Below are positions 9,012 through 16,776 of a DNA stretch of 64,000 nucleotides, piece by piece. Made by a program: the position numbers and the translations under genes. How positions within the stretch are numbered: position 1 is the first letter of the stretch; each line of letters opens with the position of its first letter. The notes under the pieces are model-generated. The model was not told the origin of the DNA, ran no database searches, and was given only the letters and a program-made list of their open reading frames with translations. Source of the stretch: Rhizobium mongolense subsp. loessense (GTDB lineage Bacteria > Pseudomonadota > Alphaproteobacteria > Rhizobiales > Rhizobiaceae); the NCBI RefSeq assembly GCF_900099775.1, contig NZ_FMTM01000018.1, forward strand, positions 1-64,000, given 5' to 3'.

Positions 9012-9939
9012 CGGCCCACCTCGCAGTTTCGGGGTAGCCGCCAAGGAAGGCAGCGATCCCCTCGACCAGGCTTGGATGGCCGAGGATCGAGCGGTGATTG
9101 CAATCGTCGAGGAACATCGCCTTCGCCTGCGGAGCCGACGTGACGATCGAATACGCTTCTTCGACGAGAACCTGCCAGTCCGAGTTGGCATGGATTACCA
9201 GCAATTTGTCCTGGAACCGCGCGAACGTGGAATGGCCGGCATCACATGGCGAACACCTGCGCAATCGCCGATAAGCGTGGCTGATCACGTGCTGCAGGCG
9301 CTCGGGAGCTCCGGTCTGAACGAGGTAGGCTTGCAGCAGCGACGTCAGCGATTGTGGCGCGCAGATCGTGACAAGCCGATGCGCCTGCAGCCCTTCCTCC
9401 AGCGCGATGGCGGCGATCAGGCCGCCGGCCGAGTGCCCGATTACGCAATCAAAAGGTCCATACACGGCGCAGTAGCGCGCAATCATCCGCCCTTTCTCGT
9501 GGAACGACATGGGCTTTGATGTCGAAGCGCCATCTCCAGGAAGATCAGGGTAAATCACTCGGAACCCATTCTGGGTCAGGGCCGTCACCAATGGCAGGAT
9601 CATTGAGCTGTCCGCGTTCCAGCCGTGAATGAGTAGGACCCGTTTCGCCCGCTCGTCGCCGGAAAAGCGGACGGCAAGGCGCCCCTTTTCGGTTTGAATG
9701 ATCCGGTCGATGGGCTGCGATGCGCCTGCGGGACGAGCTGGCGCCGATGTCCGCTCGAACCTATGCAATGCGAGCCATGCGCCGGCGAATGGTGAAATTG
9801 CGGTCAGTGCATGTATGTCCAATCGGCGAAGTCGCGATTTCAATGACCGAAACTGCGCGAGCTGAGGCTCTGGGCGCGCATTTCTGATGCGTGCGAATGA
9901 TCTGAGATATATCACTGGATATAAAATCTCATACAACAT
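8995..9939 (-). CDS. Alpha/beta hydrolase (thioesterase-like release enzyme)
   Basis: A 314-aa hydrolase when started at the ATG at 9939 (MLYEILYPV); this overlaps the MATE stop by 11 nt. The oxyanion region is LLIHGWNADS, the nucleophile elbow is IGHSAGG, the acid lies in HANSDW and the His in DDCNHRSILGH. It begins with a hydrophobic stretch that may anchor it to the membrane. In this operon its likely job is hydrolytic or cyclising release of the carrier-bound product, but a processing esterase is equally possible. Confidence 0.78.
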   Translation of the reverse strand: MLYEILYPVIYLRSFARIRNARPEPQLAQFRSLKSRLRRLDIHALTAISPFAGAWLALHRFERTSAPARPAGASQPIDRIIQTEKGRLAVRFSGDERAKRVLLIHGWNADSSMILPLVTALTQNGFRVIYPDLPGDGASTSKPMSFHEKGRMIARYCAVYGPFDCVIGHSAGGLIAAIALEEGLQAHRLVTICAPQSLTSLLQAYLVQTGAPERLQHVISHAYRRLRRCSPCDAGHSTFARFQDKLLVIHANSDWQVLVEEAYSIVTSAPQAKAMFLDDCNHRSILGHPSLVEGIAAFLGGYPETARWADADAV

Positions 9940-11293
9940 GGGTTTTCTCCCAGCGCTGCATGACATGCACAAGTCTTGCGACGTATGATGCAAATAAGAG
10001 TGCGGAGGATATCGTCAGAACGTGGCATATGTACCCGAGCGACTTGCTGTTTTCCGCGGAAAAGATGATCGCGCATATGGTCGCGGCTTCAGCGATGATC
10101 GTGAACACCAAGACTTTCGGGCCGTCTCCGATCTGCTCGAGAATGATTTGAATGCAGACCACGCAGGGCAGGAGGAAGAACGTTGGCAGCAGCAACCACA
10201 AGACATTGTTCGACCACATATTCAAGGTGGCTGCGCTTTCTGGAACGATCAGGCCAATCGCGACCGCTCTTGCGAACAGAATGAAACAGGTCGCCATTGC
10301 ATAGAGCGTGAAAACAAGCGGAATTCCAACGGCCAGATATCGATCGCCGGAAACGCCGGTTTGATTGTTCAGGGATTGGTTGACGAGAATTGCGATTGCG
10401 GATCCAGCTGCGACGGCGGGGATCGTGAAAGCAACGCGCAGCCGCAACACAACGAGAAAAGCGGAAACCTCGGTCTCGCCGAACCGGTCGATGATCGGAA
10501 AGAGAAACGCAGCGCTTGCACTTGCGACAAGAATGGAAAAGAAGACCGGGAAACCAACCGTCGATAGCAACGGCCACACTTTCTTGGCTTCAGGCAAGTT
10601 CTCCGGCGTTTCGGTATCTTTATGAGCAATTTTGCGAACCAGAGCGTAGACTATTGGGAGGAACGCGAGCGGGCCGACGAAATTGCCGATCATCACTGCA
10701 GTGAAACCCATCGAATAGCGATCCAGCAGCACGTAGGCGACAAGCAGGCTGAGAATAGCCGCAAATGCGAAGGGTACGATCGCCAGAAGTGCGTGCCCAC
10801 TGCCGCGCAGGGCGCTGTGGTGGATCTCAAACACCAGGAAAGCTGCCATCGATAGCGCTGCGATCGGAAGATAGGACAGAATAAGTCCGAGGGATTGCGA
10901 CTGTGGAGAGAGTATCTGGGAGGCCCAGTAAGCAAGCAACGCGATCGCACAGATCAGCCCTAGACCCACAAGGGAAAGCACACGAGAAGATCGCAGGACT
11001 GCACCGCTTGCCGGCGTTTTCTTGCAGCGTGCGCTGAAGACCTGATTGGTGATGGCCAGGCCCTCCATCATCGCGATGACAATAAAGAAGGCAGGCTGCA
11101 TGAGCGACATCAGATAAATTGCCTGGGTATCGCCGTGGCGGGCCAAGATGGTCAGCATGCCGAGATTAAGGCCGGACAGGATGCAGGCAGAGATCGCCAG
11201 TGGAGCGGCAAGCGCGATAATTCGCCCCATCAAAGTGGGAATTGAATCCTGTTGGGCTTTAACGGTCTGAATGAGCGCGGCGTCGGAACTCAA
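9929..11293 (-). CDS. MATE-family efflux transporter
   Basis: A 454-aa integral membrane protein with about twelve hydrophobic segments in two similar halves, as in the multidrug and toxic compound extrusion family. Examples are IIALAAPLAISACILSGLN near the start and VAAGSAIAILVNQSLNNQ at the start of the second half. It sits inside the biosynthetic operon with 4-nt overlap upstream, so export of the cluster product (and self-protection) is the natural inference. The substrate is unknown. Confidence 0.87.
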   Translation of the reverse strand: MSSDAALIQTVKAQQDSIPTLMGRIIALAAPLAISACILSGLNLGMLTILARHGDTQAIYLMSLMQPAFFIVIAMMEGLAITNQVFSARCKKTPASGAVLRSSRVLSLVGLGLICAIALLAYWASQILSPQSQSLGLILSYLPIAALSMAAFLVFEIHHSALRGSGHALLAIVPFAFAAILSLLVAYVLLDRYSMGFTAVMIGNFVGPLAFLPIVYALVRKIAHKDTETPENLPEAKKVWPLLSTVGFPVFFSILVASASAAFLFPIIDRFGETEVSAFLVVLRLRVAFTIPAVAAGSAIAILVNQSLNNQTGVSGDRYLAVGIPLVFTLYAMATCFILFARAVAIGLIVPESAATLNMWSNNVLWLLLPTFFLLPCVVCIQIILEQIGDGPKVLVFTIIAEAATICAIIFSAENSKSLGYICHVLTISSALLFASYVARLVHVMQRWEKTHVV

Positions 11294-11871
11294 TGGCTCA
11301 TCTCCCGCACATGAGTGGGAAGGGAAGGGGCCGGGGATTCGCGAAGAGTTGGCACATCGCGGCGATCCCTTGCGAGGACGGTATAGCCGACCTCATTCGA
11401 TACCCTGCCATCACGCAACCCGATCCGTTCGAGGTCGTCCTTCAAGACGAGAACGTTTGAATGGGTTCCAAGGAGCGCGCAGGCCATGGAAAGCGCGTCT
11501 GCAGCCGCCCGTTCGTCTTCGACGCGAATTGCAAACACGTTGCGGTTCAGGTCCAAGAGATTGAGCAGCCACTGCAGGATCGGCGAACGTATGTCCAATT
11601 GATGACCGCGATGAAGGTAAAGGACGGCAAGCTCTCGTGCCTTATATTGCGTCTTGATGTGCTCGACGAAATCTCGCAGGCTCGCATCATGTGGTGAGTT
11701 TTCAGCGAAAACAACCGTTTGCAGCACCGCGGTCTCCTCAGTCTGGAAACAGTCACGCCACGGTTGAACCAGGTCCCATTCGGCTTCGGTCAAATCTCTC
11801 CACTGCGGCGAGACAGGAAGTGTCCCGCGCAAGACCACAAATTTCTCTGCTGATATGGCGGCCGCAATCAT
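11290..11871 (-). CDS. Short KAS III-like N-terminal-half protein, catalytically degenerate
   Basis: A 193-aa protein. The segment LAVLYLHRGHQLD, then LLNLLDLNRNVFAIRVEDERAA, then a helix and NVLVLKDD follows the layout of the KAS III N-terminal half, but the position of the catalytic Cys holds acidic residues. There is no C-terminal half. It is coupled by 4-nt overlaps on both sides (dehydrogenase half upstream, MATE downstream). The KAS III relation is my pattern match and is tentative; it may be a structural subunit. Confidence 0.55.
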   Translation of the reverse strand: MIAAAISAEKFVVLRGTLPVSPQWRDLTEAEWDLVQPWRDCFQTEETAVLQTVVFAENSPHDASLRDFVEHIKTQYKARELAVLYLHRGHQLDIRSPILQWLLNLLDLNRNVFAIRVEDERAAADALSMACALLGTHSNVLVLKDDLERIGLRDGRVSNEVGYTVLARDRRDVPTLRESPAPSLPTHVREMSH

Positions 11872-12587
11872 GGTTCGTCTCCAATCCGGTCGCAGTGAGT
11901 GGTGTGGTTTCGAGATGCTGGGTTGGTGAGACTGGGGGAGAATGCCGGTTCAGCGTAGATCGATGCAATCAGGGACGACAGATATTCGAGCGTGCTGAAG
12001 CCCGAGATCAGATAGCCATGTCCTCCCATGAGTTTGGAAACCTGAGCGAACTCCTCGCTGATCGCCAAATGCATCCCTTCGAGGTCGTGCGGCTGGGTGA
12101 GTTCCTCGACAAGCCTGATCTCTTCCAGAAGCCGGACAATCAGGTTGTTCGCATAGGCGAACCGGGTTTTGACCAGTTGATGGTGCAAGGTCTTTTGGCC
12201 GAAGCTTTGCCTGCCCTCCAAGTGCTGAAAGGCCATATCCAAGGCTCGCGCCAGCAGTCCCAGTCTCGCGGTTGCCACGGCAATGGCGCTGCGCAATACG
12301 TCGGGCCGCATCCTAGCAGCCGGCTCCACGCGAACCATCGCGATGCCGATCTGAGCAAGCGCAATGTCGCTTTGCTCTTCGATGATGCGCACGGCGCCCG
12401 CACCCAATGTGGGATTGACAAGGGGAAACTCATCCTCGGCGTCACGCAATGCATATCCGTTCGCCACCAAGTAACCTTCCCTGGAGGTCACGTATAGGCA
12501 AAATGCCCGAAGCATTGTGCTTGCTTCGCTGGCGCGAGCAAGCGCGAACAGACCTTCCGTGGAGATGCGGGCGGGAACGTGCAACAT
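11868..12587 (-). CDS. Acyl-CoA dehydrogenase C-terminal-domain protein
   Basis: A 239-aa protein matching only the C-terminal helical part of acyl-CoA dehydrogenases: LARALDMAFQHLEGRQSFG, QLVKTRFAYANN, and SKLMGGHGYL near the end. The N-terminal domains and the usual TEP(E)AGSD signature are missing, yet the gene is tightly coupled (stop overlaps next ATG; own ATG overlaps the ACP3 stop). It could be a cofactor-poor partner or a relic. With the dehydrogenase half of the fusion protein, it might form a heteromeric oxidase. Confidence 0.68.
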   Translation of the reverse strand: MLHVPARISTEGLFALARASEASTMLRAFCLYVTSREGYLVANGYALRDAEDEFPLVNPTLGAGAVRIIEEQSDIALAQIGIAMVRVEPAARMRPDVLRSAIAVATARLGLLARALDMAFQHLEGRQSFGQKTLHHQLVKTRFAYANNLIVRLLEEIRLVEELTQPHDLEGMHLAISEEFAQVSKLMGGHGYLISGFSTLEYLSSLIASIYAEPAFSPSLTNPASRNHTTHCDRIGDEP

Positions 12588-12847
12588 TACTCTGCCTCGG
12601 CGTAGACTTGTGCGGAGATGTATGCCGCAAGACTGCCGACGGAATTGAAGTCGGTCTGACCGAGAGCTGTGGGATCGAACCGGAGATTGGGCACCTTATC
12701 CTCAAGGGAAAGGAGGAATTGAACAAACATGAATGAATCGAGATCAAAATCCCGGTCGAGTTTCATGTCGGCTGTTATACCGGAGAGCGGCCGCTCTATA
12801 ACTTCGGATAGGGCTGCTTCAATTGCAGAAACAATAGTATTGTTCAT
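12587..12847 (-). CDS. Acyl carrier protein (ACP3), first gene of the operon
   Basis: An 86-aa carrier protein with the phosphopantetheine Ser38 in DFDLDSFMF. It is the first gene of the 12.8-kb minus-strand operon: no coding gene lies upstream in the same orientation. A GAGGAT ribosome binding site precedes the ATG at 12847. Its stop overlaps the next start by one base (TAATG). Confidence 0.82.
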   Translation of the reverse strand: MNNTIVSAIEAALSEVIERPLSGITADMKLDRDFDLDSFMFVQFLLSLEDKVPNLRFDPTALGQTDFNSVGSLAAYISAQVYAEAE

Positions 12848-12903
12848 GTATATATCCTCATCTTAGTTGGCTGTGTCGTGAAGCGTTGATTGATCTGAGA
12901 TGC

Positions 12904-12924
12904 ATTTAGTGAGGTTAACTAAAT
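12904..12924. promoter_or_regulatory. 21-bp inverted repeat upstream of the biosynthetic operon
   Basis: ATTTAGT at 12904-12910 and ACTAAAT at 12918-12924 form a perfect 7-bp inverted repeat with a 7-nt spacer. It lies about 57 bp upstream of the first gene, where a promoter is expected, and could be an operator. No regulator gene lies in the operon within this window. Confidence 0.4.
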
Positions 12925-13372
12925 CAATGGTAGCATATGCCAACTGACGCACTGTCTACCTTTGAGGGTGGCCATCCGGGTTCAAAAAACGATCCGGAGA
13001 TCGAATTAATGACTATTCGATATGCCGAAAGTTGATGAAGCTGCGTCCTGTTTCGCGATTTCGGACACACGAAATCGCGAAATAGGACTGAGAATTTTCT
13101 GAAGGGCCGAAGATACAAGCGTGGGATTGCTTTGTATTTGGCTGGGCGCCCTTCCATAGGCCCAATGATCGAAAGGCAAACTTTGAATAGTTGCTCTAGC
13201 GGTCATGCCTGAAAGTCTGAGTGCGCCGGTGAAGGTGGTGGTTTTGCAATGACTATGCGGGACGGCCGAGCGGCAGCGCTCACCACGCGGCGAACGGCCG
13301 CGCAGGCGCGACATCTTCGTGGAAAGGCCGGGGTGAGTAGGCCGGAGGAATTTCACCTGCCGGCCTCTCGCA

Positions 13373-13406
13373 GAACGGTGCGTGAACCTCTCGATTCACA
13401 CCGCTC
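13373..13406 (-). ncRNA. Group II intron domain V
   Basis: Exactly 34 nt on the minus strand, starting GAGC and ending GTTC, with the two arms (GGTGTGAA and TTCACGCACC) pairing around a short loop. This is the catalytic core hairpin of group II introns. Without domain I it cannot splice in cis. Confidence 0.8.
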
Positions 13407-13409
13407 CCA

Positions 13410-13868
13410 TCAGGTAAACGTGTTCGTTCCGAACGCCTTCCAATGCACGAACAGTCCTGGATTTTCCCGCGCCAGCTTTCGCAAGAAGAGGCTGGCACGT
13501 GTCTTATGGGAATGAAAGCGCTTGAACTTCCGCCTGATCCAAGCCCTGAGTTTCTGATTGACGTAGTCAGCCAGAGTAGACAGGGCCGAACGACTGTAAC
13601 GGCCATAGTAGGCAATCCATCCCCGAAGGAGTGGATTGAGCTGTTTGGCTATTTCGGCCAGCGTCCCCGGCGTTTGCCGCGGGATGTTCAAGCTTTTGAT
13701 CGTGGCCCGCATCGACATCAGTGCCCTTGGGCTGCCCGCAGGCGTGTATCCACAGAAGAACTCATCTCGCTGTGTGTTCGCCACGCGTCGCGGCCGGAAC
13801 TGATACCCGAGGAAGTCGAACACGACATTCGGGTATTTCCCCCTGCGCCTTTGGTCTTTGCAATAGAC
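13410..13868 (-). pseudogene. ltrA: Group II intron reverse transcriptase/maturase, C-terminal fragment
   Basis: From about VYCKDQRRRGK onward the frame matches the end of the reverse transcriptase and the maturase X domain: FDFLGYQFRPR, YTPAGSPRALMSMR, LNPLLRGWIAYYGRYSRSAL, and the Arg/Lys-rich tail. The catalytic YADD region is absent, so it cannot reverse transcribe. The TGA at 13410-13412 lies 3 nt before domain V. Confidence 0.8.
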
Positions 13869-14027
13869 TCTTTTTTGAACGTCCAGCCACACCTGCGTAG
13901 CCAAGCGTCAAGCGCACTGCGGCCGATGGAGACGGACTTCTCCTCGCGCAGGAGCAACACTCGTTGAGCGTGATGTCCTTCGCCGCCTCGATCATGCCGA
14001 TGATAAAGGCCTCGTGCGCGTCCAAGC

Positions 14028-14345
14028 CCGAGATCTGCAATACGAACCGGGGGTCGCAGTTCTCCTCTATCGACTTCACGGCGGTACTGAAGGAGGCGGA
14101 GATCGCCATCTCCATAGACGGCAGGGGTGCATGGCGCGACAACGTCTTCGTCGAGCGGCTCTGGCGGTCGATCAAATACGAAGAGGTCTATCTCCACGCC
14201 TACAAGACCGTGTCCGAGGCCCGCGTCGGCATCGGCCGATATCCGACCTTTTTACAACATCCGCCGCCCACATTCATCCCTTGACCGGCGGATCCCGATC
14301 AGGCGTTACTTCAACGCGCTGCGCCGATGATGGCGGCAGCATAAC
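14028..14345 (+). mobile_element. IS3-family transposase (OrfB) 3' fragment
   Basis: The plus strand encodes KPEICNTNRGSQFSS, ISIDGRGAWRDN, VFVERLWRSIKYEEVYLHAY and then, after a frameshift near 14245, FYNIRRPHSSLDRR. This is the DDE-domain end of an IS3-family transposase. The N-terminal half is missing and the left border meets the IS630 remnant at about 14028, so it is a nested or abutting insertion scar. Confidence 0.8.
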
Positions 14346-14411
14346 CGAGGCGGAAATCCACTTAACAAAACGTCCGTAGCTGATCAGACAAACCGAGCCA
14401 GCTCTCTCCGC

Positions 14412-15323
14412 TCAGTGTTTGGAGCGGCCGTTATTTGGGACAGCCCAGCGAATGCCGGCTGTGATTGCAAGGCCAAAGAGCGGCCATGATGCCCAGAAAT
14501 CGCCATTCCACGACAAGAGATTGATGGCGATCAGCAGACCTGCAATGAAGAAGACCATGGACATGAAGTAGTCACCCTGTTTTCGTGTCTTCATCCACTT
14601 CAACAGCAGCAGCGAGATCAACAAGAGCAAAGGCCACCGGGTCCAGTAGAGCTGTGGCCACGAAATCGAAATAAGCACCTCAAGAAATAGTGCGAGCAAA
14701 CAGATGGCGTGACCCGAACTGACCCTCTGCGTGGAGATAAATTTTAAGTTGCTGTCGATAGCGCGATTGTCGTTTCTCGTAACGCGATTGGCGACACTGC
14801 TGTCAGTTCGGACTGCGTAGCTTGCAACTCCGCCATCTATGTTTTTTACTTCGACCTGCCCCATAAACTCAAATCCGATGCTGAGCTTGTTGCGGACCTG
14901 ATCATACACCGTGTTGGAAATGACAATCCCGCCGGGCGATGCCAATGACTGCAAGCGAGCAGCGACGTTCACCCCGTCACCATAGATGTTGTCGCCATCT
15001 ACAATCACATCGCCGAGATTGATCCCGATACGAAAGCGCATGCAAGCCTTGTCCGGCAGCGAGAGGTTGTGTGAACTTGACTCGTTTTGAATATCGACTG
15101 CCGCTCGCACGGCTTCGACGACGCTGGAGAACTCTGCGATCAGTTCGTCTCCCCAAGTGTTGATCACGCGGCCGGAATGTAACTCAATCAACCGCTCCAT
15201 GCAGTCTCGGCTTCGTTTGAGAGTGTGTAACGTTGTTTCCTCGTCCGCCCTCATTAGCCGAGAATATCCCTCTACGTCGGCGCAGAAGATGGTCGTTAGC
15301 TTCCGTCGTACACTCGGCATCAT
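14412..15323 (-). CDS. Class III adenylate/guanylate cyclase with C-terminal membrane segments
   Basis: A 303-aa protein started at the ATG at 15323, which has a GGAAGGAG ribosome binding site. The N-terminal cyclase domain shows FCADVEGYSRLM (metal Asp), INTWGDELIAEF, and IGINLGDVIVDGDNIYGDGVN (second metal Asp). The order cyclase first, then about four hydrophobic segments (residues about 215-295), reverses the usual membrane-then-cyclase layout. In Rhizobiales such cyclases are numerous. Its neighbours are mobile-element debris, so context says little about its signal. Confidence 0.85.
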   Translation of the reverse strand: MMPSVRRKLTTIFCADVEGYSRLMRADEETTLHTLKRSRDCMERLIELHSGRVINTWGDELIAEFSSVVEAVRAAVDIQNESSSHNLSLPDKACMRFRIGINLGDVIVDGDNIYGDGVNVAARLQSLASPGGIVISNTVYDQVRNKLSIGFEFMGQVEVKNIDGGVASYAVRTDSSVANRVTRNDNRAIDSNLKFISTQRVSSGHAICLLALFLEVLISISWPQLYWTRWPLLLLISLLLLKWMKTRKQGDYFMSMVFFIAGLLIAINLLSWNGDFWASWPLFGLAITAGIRWAVPNNGRSKH

Positions 15324-15356
15324 TATCTCCTTCCCAAAAATCGCAGAGCTTACCAA

Positions 15357-15899
15357 CTGGCGCGAAATTATTGGTTCTGATTCAGCTTGTTTTCAGTTGA
15401 ACTCAGTCCTGAGGGATCGTACGTCATAGACTCGGGCTGAGCGACCTCGAACATGTTCTTGTACCTACCAAATCACGAAATAGGATCGGCATCGTGAGAC
15501 ATTGGGCGGGTTTCTCGTCGGTTTTGACGGTCTTGGAGAATATGGGGTCGAGATTATGTCGATATGGGTGACGGCCATGACCGCTTACGTCTAGTAGCGA
15601 CGATCCAAATTGCCGGCATTCCGGATCCCTTTGCCCAACCACTTCGCGCCGAAGAAGGCAAAAACCGTTTCTGGGAATTGACGATTTCGTTGCTGGAGTA
15701 AATCGCCCCAGGGACGTCCATCGATACGCCGCGCGCGGTCGTCAGCCCAAGCCAGATACTGGGTGATATGTTCTTATCGGTCTTCTGACAAACGGATCGG
15801 ATTTCCTGACACCTGGCACGGCTGAGCAGTCGGCCCCGGCATTCGTCGCAGCAGTCGCGAGAAAGGTCGGAGACGGGAGCCTCGTCGAAACAGCTTTCG
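15357..15899. other. Gene-poor stretch between cyclase and decayed regulator
   Basis: No supported gene. The cyclase promoter should lie at its left end. Short frames here lack recognisable domains, and the right part grades into the decayed sigma-54 activator. Confidence 0.5.
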
Positions 15900-16560
15900 T
15901 CAATCTAGTCGGCGCGCCGGCGACCCAGCGCGCGCTGCAACACGGATGGGAGTTCGCGGATATTGCCCGGCCATTTCTGTTGCGAGACGTGTCGATCGCG
16001 GCATCGGTCACAGGTGTTCCGGGCTCCATCTTTTCCATCAGATGGCGGACGACACCGGCAAATCAGATCGCGCTCGCAGCGCAGGCAAGCGGATGGCGAA
16101 TGCGTTCAACCGATAATAGAGGTCCGCCCGAAACTGTCTTTGCGCTACCATGTCTTCCAGATCGCGATTGGTTGCCGAAACGATCTGGATATCCACTTTC
16201 TGCATCTTTTGGCCACCGACGGCGCGGATTTCCATGGTGTCGAGGAAGCGCAGCAGCGACGTCTGCGCCGCAAGCGGTATATCGGCAACCTCGTCGAGAA
16301 ATAGCGTGGCGCGATCAGCCATGCGAGCCAAGCCGGGAGCGCCTTCCGCGCGCACTGGTGAATGCTCCGCGCTCGTGGCCGAAGATTTCCGCGATGAACA
16401 ATTCCTCCGGCACTCCGCCGCAAGAACGCCTTCGGCCCGACCTGGACAGTCATCGGTCTGACCCTCGGCAATCTGCTCAGCGGCATGGTCTCTGGATGAT
16501 GGCCAGCACAGGCAGATAGCGCAGCGGGCTGATGTTCGAGACGTGAACAAGCACTGGAGC
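15900..16560 (-). pseudogene. Sigma-54-dependent activator (AcoR-like), decayed
   Basis: Minus-strand fragments in shifting frames match the AAA+ domain of sigma-54 activators: ATLFLDEVADIPLAAQ (Walker B), DIQIVSATNRDLEDM, FRADLYYRLNAF, and further on QKWPGNIRELPSVLQRA. Stops and frameshifts separate the pieces and the start and the DNA-binding end are unclear. It once regulated something now lost or moved. Confidence 0.7.
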
Positions 16561-16707
16561 GTCGCCGAATGTCCAGTCAAGGTAAGATCAACATTGCACG
16601 CCAGGATGAAGTTCTTTATGATCCGCCCCATGAACAACACCGCGATCATCGCTGCAATCTATTATGCGACGCTTCCATAAGGAGCGGCGCGTTTCGATCA
16701 TGCCTTG

Positions 16708-16735
16708 AAACAAGCCGCCGTCAGGCGGTTTTGTT
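16708..16735 (+). terminator. Hairpin with T-rich tail before tyrS
   Basis: CCGCC (16715-16719) and GGCGG (16724-16728) form a stem with loop GTCA, extended by A-T pairs and followed by TTTTGTT. It looks like a Rho-independent terminator or attenuator about 45 nt before the tyrS start. It could end upstream readthrough or regulate tyrS. Confidence 0.45.
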
Positions 16736-16776
16736 CATTGTGGAGAACCCCTGGCGGCAATACCAGGAGAGTTCCG

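Larger units (their letters stand above)
13333..13876 (-). mobile_element. 5'-truncated group II intron
   Basis: About 540 nt hold the C-terminal part of an intron-encoded reverse transcriptase/maturase, then a 34-nt domain V and a domain VI-like hairpin ending near 13333 (CTCAC on the minus strand). The 5' ribozyme domains and most of the reverse transcriptase are missing. The left junction is directly in the IS630 transposase sequence, as expected for incomplete retrotransposition or later deletion. Confidence 0.8.
13190..14030 (-). mobile_element. IS630-family transposase remnant, interrupted
   Basis: Minus-strand pieces match an IS630-type transposase. The upstream part reads AHEAFIIGMIEAAKDITLNE, then after a frameshift REEKSVSIGRSALDAW and LRRCGWTFKK, ending in a run of six T at 13871-13876. 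The downstream part resumes near 13333 with KMSRLRGRSPRGERC and KTTTFTGALRLSGMTA, fading near 13190. Between them lies a truncated group II intron. No intact frame and no terminal repeats were identified. Confidence 0.75.
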
